NCBI GenBank assembly: GCA_035519535.1
Contig: DATIWF010000183.1
Coordinates: 1-17,076 of the forward strand
Direction: 5' to 3'
Length of the DNA stretch: 17,076 nucleotides
Source: DATEGZ01 sp035519535
Lineage (GTDB): Bacteria > Acidobacteriota > Vicinamibacteria > Vicinamibacterales > SCN-69-37
Below the pieces are notes generated by a model. It saw only the letters and a program-made list of their open reading frames with translations, did not search any database and was not told where the DNA came from. Below, piece after piece: positions 13,965 through 17,076 of this stretch. A program made the position numbers and the translations under genes. How positions within the stretch are numbered: the stretch's first letter is position 1; each line of letters starts with the position of its first letter.

Positions 13965-14588
13965 GTGTCACACGCGGCGGACCTCGAGGCCGAATTCGGC
14001 CACATCGACATCTATCTGTTCGATCAGCTGCTGCGCGGCCGGATCACGCCGCGCGACCGCGTGTTCGACGCCGGATGCGGCGGGGGCCGCAATCTCGTCT
14101 ATCTCCTGCGCCTGGGATGCGCGGTCTACGGCGTGGATCCCGACCCGGACGCCATAGCCGAGGCGCGGGCGCTCGCCGCGACGCTGGCCCCGTCGCTCCC
14201 GGCGGACAACTTCCGTGTCGAGCCGGTCGAGGACACGACCTTCCCCGACGGCTTCGCGACCGTTGTCATCAGCAGCGCGGTCCTGCATTTCGCGCGGGAC
14301 GACGAGCAGTTCGAGGCCATGCTGGCGGGCGCGTGGCGCGTCCTCGCCCCGGGCGGCATGTTCTTCTGCCGCCTGGCCTCGACGATCGGCCTCGAATCGC
14401 GCGTGCGCCACGTCGGCCCGGCAGCGCGGCGCTGGCGGCTGCCGGATGGCACCGAACGATATCTCGTGGACGAAGCGCTCCTGATGGACCGCACCCGCAC
14501 GCTTGGCGGCCAGCTCCTCGACCCCATCAAGACCACGATCGTTCAGGACCAGCGCGCGATGACGACCTGGGTGGTTCGCAAGCGCTGA
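13965..14588 (+). CDS. Class I SAM-dependent methyltransferase
   Basis: A 207-residue Rossmann-type methyltransferase. Motif I is VFDAGCGGG (33-41), the acidic end of beta-2 is GVDPD (56-60), followed by an AVLHFARDDEQF stretch and AWRVLAPGGMFFCRL (motif III region), typical of the Methyltransf_11/25 group. The N-terminus FGHIDIYLFDQLL is a short helix before the core. The substrate is not evident. The GTG start has no strong Shine-Dalgarno, and CATCAT about 10 bases upstream could be a -10, so a leaderless transcript is possible. It is 40 bases after the PilZ stop and may be read through from the sigma-54 promoter or have its own. Confidence 0.9.
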   Translation: MSHAADLEAEFGHIDIYLFDQLLRGRITPRDRVFDAGCGGGRNLVYLLRLGCAVYGVDPDPDAIAEARALAATLAPSLPADNFRVEPVEDTTFPDGFATVVISSAVLHFARDDEQFEAMLAGAWRVLAPGGMFFCRLASTIGLESRVRHVGPAARRWRLPDGTERYLVDEALLMDRTRTLGGQLLDPIKTTIVQDQRAMTTWVVRKR

Positions 14589-14615
14589 CGCGTCCAGCGG
14601 CGATGAGGCCGTCCG

Positions 14616-14624
14616 TGCTATGCT
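14616..14624 (+). promoter_or_regulatory. Extended -10 promoter for padR-ADOP
   Basis: TGCTATGCT is an extended -10 (TG-N-TATGCT) about 27 bases before the expected padR start. No -35 is evident, which is usual for extended -10 promoters. Transcription would begin near 14631, at the base of the SD-containing hairpin. Confidence 0.4.
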
Positions 14625-14645
14625 TCCCCTTACCTGGAAAGGGGA
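14625..14645 (+). promoter_or_regulatory. Hairpin / inverted repeat covering the padR Shine-Dalgarno
   Basis: TCCCCTT (14625-14631) and AAGGGGA (14639-14645) are perfect inverted repeats around a 7-base loop. The right arm is the likely Shine-Dalgarno of padR. In RNA it would sequester the ribosome site; in DNA it could be a PadR operator next to the -10. If transcription starts near 14631 only part of the stem would be transcribed, which favours the operator reading. Confidence 0.45.
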
Positions 14646-14651
14646 GACGCC

Positions 14652-14981
14652 GTCGCCGCCGATCGACTCGACCTGCTGCAGGGGACCCTCGACGTCCTGG
14701 TGCTGCGCGCGCTCGCGTCAGGGCCGCGGCACGGCTACGCCGTGTCGCGCTGGGTGCGGGAGCGCACGGGCGGCACGCTGCAGATCGAGGACGCGCCGCT
14801 CTACAAGGCCCTGCGGCGGCTCGAGCACGCCGGCTGCGTCAGCGCCGCCTGGGGCGCGTCCGAGCACAACCGGCGCGCGCGCTTCTACCGCCTGACGGCC
14901 AAAGGCCGCCGCCAGCTCCGGTCCCAGGAGTCGGCGTGGCGCCGGTACGCGGCGGCCGTGTTCGACGTTCTGTCGTCATGA
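14652..14981 (+). CDS. PadR family transcriptional regulator (start codon uncertain)
   Basis: A ~109-residue PadR regulator with a winged helix. The conserved beginning DLLQGTLDVLVLRALASGP is followed by HGYAVSRWV, the recognition helix and wing (APLYKALRRLEHAG, RRARFYRLTAKGRRQL). This is close to usual PadR length only if translation starts near 14652, where AAGGGGAG (14639-14646) is correctly placed. The codon there is GTC, however, and the frame has no ATG, GTG or TTG between an upstream TGA and a GTG at 14700, which would delete the first helix. A base error or non-standard start is likely. Its TGA overlaps the permease ATG (ATGA), so the two are coupled. PadR next to ADOP permeases is a recurrent acidobacterial arrangement, with PadR probably repressing the unit. 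Confidence 0.88.
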   Translation, partial: VAADRLDLLQGTLDVLVLRALASGPRHGYAVSRWVRERTGGTLQIEDAPLYKALRRLEHAGCVSAAWGASEHNRRARFYRLTAKGRRQLRSQESAWRRYAAAVFDVLSS

Positions 14982-17076
14982 ACGATCGACCGCGCGAGCA
15001 GCCCGGGCACGCGCGCGAGCCGCGGCGTGACGACGTGGACGCGGAGGTCCAGTTCCATCTCGATCTCAGAACCTCGGAGCTCATGGGCGAAGGACACAGC
15101 GAAGCCGACGCCCGCGCGCAGGCCGTCCGCGAGTTCGGCGACATCGATGACGCCCGGCGCTACATGGCGCGGCTCGAGATCCAGACCGACGCGGCCGGTC
15201 GAAGGAGGCGCTACGTGGACGATTTCCGCCACGACCTGACCTATGCGTTTCGGCGGCTGCGGGGCGCGCCCGCGTTTGCGGCAACCGTGGTCCTGACCCT
15301 GGCGATCGGGATCGGCGCGAACACGGCGATCTTCTCGATCGTCAACGGCGTCCTCCTGCGTCCCCTGCCGTTTCCCCGGCCGCACGATCTGTACGCGGCG
15401 TACTCCGCGAATCGCACCGCCGCCCAGCTGCAGGCGTCGGTGTCGGCGGTCGATCTCGATGACTGGCGCGCCCAACGCCGCGCCATCGACGATTTGGGCG
15501 GGTACTTCTACGGCGAGGGATCGACGGGGGTCGCTCTGACGGGACGCGGCGCGCCGCGGTGGCTGTCCGCGGTGTTCGTCACGCCGGGGTTCTTCACGGC
15601 GCTCGGCGTGCAGCCGCGCGAGGGCCGGCTCCCGCGTGAGGACGAGATGGTCCGGGGCGGGCACGACACGGTGGCCGTCCTGTCGTACGGCTTCTGGAGG
15701 CAGGAATTCGCCGGATCGCGCGCGGTGGTCGGGTCCACGATTCAACTCAACGGCAGACCGTACGACGTCCTCGGCGTGCTGCCGCCCGAGATGCGTTTTC
15801 CGACGGGCGACATCGACGTCTTCGTCCCGTACTCCGTCATTCCCGACAGCGGCATTCCTCGAATCCGGCCCGTGCGCGTGCTCAACGTCGTCGCGCGCGC
15901 CAGGCCCGGCGTGCCCGAGGACGCCGTCCTCGCGGAGCTGATGGCGATCACCGGCCGGCTGGCCGCGCAGTACCCCGAGGACCGCGCGTGGGACGCCGCG
16001 ACCGTCGTGCCGCTTGGCGACGTCGTCACCGGCCCGGTGCGCCAGGGCCTGCTCGTGCTGTTCGGGGCCGTCGGCCTCGTGCTGCTGATAGCCTGCGTGA
16101 ACGTGGCCGGCCTGCAGCTGGCGCGCGCGATGGGCCGGGGCCGCGAGATGGCCGTGCGGCTCGCCCTGGGGGCCAGGCGCGGACGCCTCGTCCGCCAGCT
16201 GCTGACCGAGAGCCTGATGTTGTCGTTCGTGGCCGGCGCCGTCGGGGTCGGCCTCGCATGGCTCGGCGTGGCGGGGCTGCTCGCGCTCAGCGCAGGCCAG
16301 CTGCCGCGCGCCGACGACGTCACGCTCGACTGGGCCGCGGTGGCGTTCGCGCTCGGCGCCTCCGTGCTGGCCGGATTGTCGTTCGGGGCCGCGCCGGCGC
16401 TGCGCTCCTCTCGCGCGGACGCGCAGCTCGTTCTGCGCGACACCGGCCGCTCGATCGTCAGTCCCGGCCAGAATCGTCTGCGCGCGGCGCTGCTCGTCCT
16501 CGAGGTCGCGGTGGCGATGGTGCTCGTCGTGGGCGCCGGCCTGATGAGCCGCAGCTTCCTCGCGCTCGTCGACGTCGATCCGGGATTCCGCGCGGATCAC
16601 CTGCTGGCCGTGCAATTCACCATCGACGCCGATCGGCACGCCGCGCCGCCCGGTGCGCCCGCGGCCCCCAATGCCGGCTCGGCCTTCACGGCGTACTACT
16701 CGCAGGTGATCGAGAAGGTGCGCACGCTGTCGGGCGTTGTGTCAGCGGCCGCGGTCAAAGACCCGCCGTTCCGCGGCAACGGCGAGCGCAACGGCTACAC
16801 GGTGCCCGGCCGGGCCGTGCCCCCCGGCGAGGATCCGCCGAGCGCGACGGTCATCCACATCAGCGACGGCTACTTCCGCACGATCGGCGCGCGCATGATC
16901 GACGGCCGCGAATTCACGGAGCACGATCGCGCGGGCGCCCCGTTGGTGCTGGTCGTGAACGAGGCGTTCGCCCGCCGGGTGTTCCCCGGCGAGCGCGCGG
17001 TGGGGAAGACGCTGCTCATGGGCCGCGACGTGCCGGTCGAGATCATCGGCGTCGTCAATGACATCCGTCAGGTCGC
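14978..17076 (+). CDS. ADOP family (MacB/FtsX-like) ABC permease, partial
   Basis: Open from the ATG at 14978 to the window edge, 699 codons, with the 3' end missing. The first ~85 residues form the soluble prefix domain of acidobacterial-duplicated-orphan-permease (ADOP) proteins (VDAEVQFHLDLRTSEL, REFGDIDDAR). A first TM (about 99-122, VVLTLAIGIGANTAIFSIVNGVLLRPLP) precedes a MacB-type periplasmic domain (about 130-350). Then come three TMs of an FtsX domain (about 355-375, 407-437, 451-473) with the ARAMGRGREMAVRLALGARR loop. A second half starts with a TM near 501-525 and another periplasmic domain. No ATPase is visible. Such proteins are thought to partner with a MacB-like ATPase to drive export or envelope mechanotransmission. 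Its start overlaps the padR stop. Confidence 0.94.
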   Translation, partial: MNDRPREQPGHAREPRRDDVDAEVQFHLDLRTSELMGEGHSEADARAQAVREFGDIDDARRYMARLEIQTDAAGRRRRYVDDFRHDLTYAFRRLRGAPAFAATVVLTLAIGIGANTAIFSIVNGVLLRPLPFPRPHDLYAAYSANRTAAQLQASVSAVDLDDWRAQRRAIDDLGGYFYGEGSTGVALTGRGAPRWLSAVFVTPGFFTALGVQPREGRLPREDEMVRGGHDTVAVLSYGFWRQEFAGSRAVVGSTIQLNGRPYDVLGVLPPEMRFPTGDIDVFVPYSVIPDSGIPRIRPVRVLNVVARARPGVPEDAVLAELMAITGRLAAQYPEDRAWDAATVVPLGDVVTGPVRQGLLVLFGAVGLVLLIACVNVAGLQLARAMGRGREMAVRLALGARRGRLVRQLLTESLMLSFVAGAVGVGLAWLGVAGLLALSAGQLPRADDVTLDWAAVAFALGASVLAGLSFGAAPALRSSRADAQLVLRDTGRSIVSPGQNRLRAALLVLEVAVAMVLVVGAGLMSRSFLALVDVDPGFRADHLLAVQFTIDADRHAAPPGAPAAPNAGSAFTAYYSQVIEKVRTLSGVVSAAAVKDPPFRGNGERNGYTVPGRAVPPGEDPPSATVIHISDGYFRTIGARMIDGREFTEHDRAGAPLVLVVNEAFARRVFPGERAVGKTLLMGRDVPVEIIGVVNDIRQV

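Noticed and set aside
14620..14895. ATG-started frame overlapping padR in another register
   Set aside because: After a few codons it reads Cys/Arg/Ser-rich nonsense, and the PadR domain is continuous in the other frame.
14885..16639. A 584-codon - strand open frame opposite the ADOP permease
   Set aside because: The protein is dominated by Arg, His, Asp and Gln with no domain pattern, while the opposite frame is an unmistakable ADOP permease.

Overview
This is a GC-rich, gene-dense stretch of a bacterial chromosome. A PadR regulator is coupled to an ADOP-type ABC permease with an N-terminal prefix domain, there is a DUF305 plus LVIVD pair, and a large secreted S9 peptidase carries Gly/Ala/Pro-rich inserts. 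Together these suggest an Acidobacteriota genome, probably of Vicinamibacter type. That assignment is an inference from gene content, not from a marker gene. I see no tRNA, rRNA, CRISPR array, insertion sequence or phage gene.

Layout, left to right. The window opens inside an ABC exporter (- strand, NBD beyond the edge), preceded by an outer-membrane beta-barrel gene with a strong GC hairpin between them. Reading away from these is a possible small ORF, a DUF305 lipoprotein and a secreted LVIVD-repeat protein (+). An S9 peptidase and an SDR oxidoreductase form a tightly coupled pair (-). A minimal AraC regulator and a VOC protein (+) diverge from the peptidase. A secreted M20 amidohydrolase (-) diverges from pheA (prephenate dehydratase, +). 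A TfoX-N protein and a PrcB-like protein follow as an overlapping pair (-). The right end (+) has a tandem PilZ protein behind a full-consensus sigma-54 promoter, a SAM methyltransferase, PadR, and an ADOP permease cut by the window end. No gene-free stretch reaches 300 bases; the longest, between the M20 gene and pheA, is about 250 bases and is full of regulatory signals.

The best find is the pheA leader. It holds a 28-codon reading frame with three Phe codons in six, ending inside an RNA segment that can pair either with the start of that frame or with the 5' arm of a 12-bp hairpin followed by a T-rich tract just before pheA. This is the full 1:2 / 2:3 / 3:4 logic of a ribosome-mediated phenylalanine attenuator. 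Next are the sigma-54 promoter in front of a protein with two intact c-di-GMP motif sets, a possible TTGA-coupled small ORF ahead of the Met-rich DUF305 protein, a heptamer tandem repeat spanning two convergent stop codons, and a PadR gene with no standard start codon where its Shine-Dalgarno predicts one.
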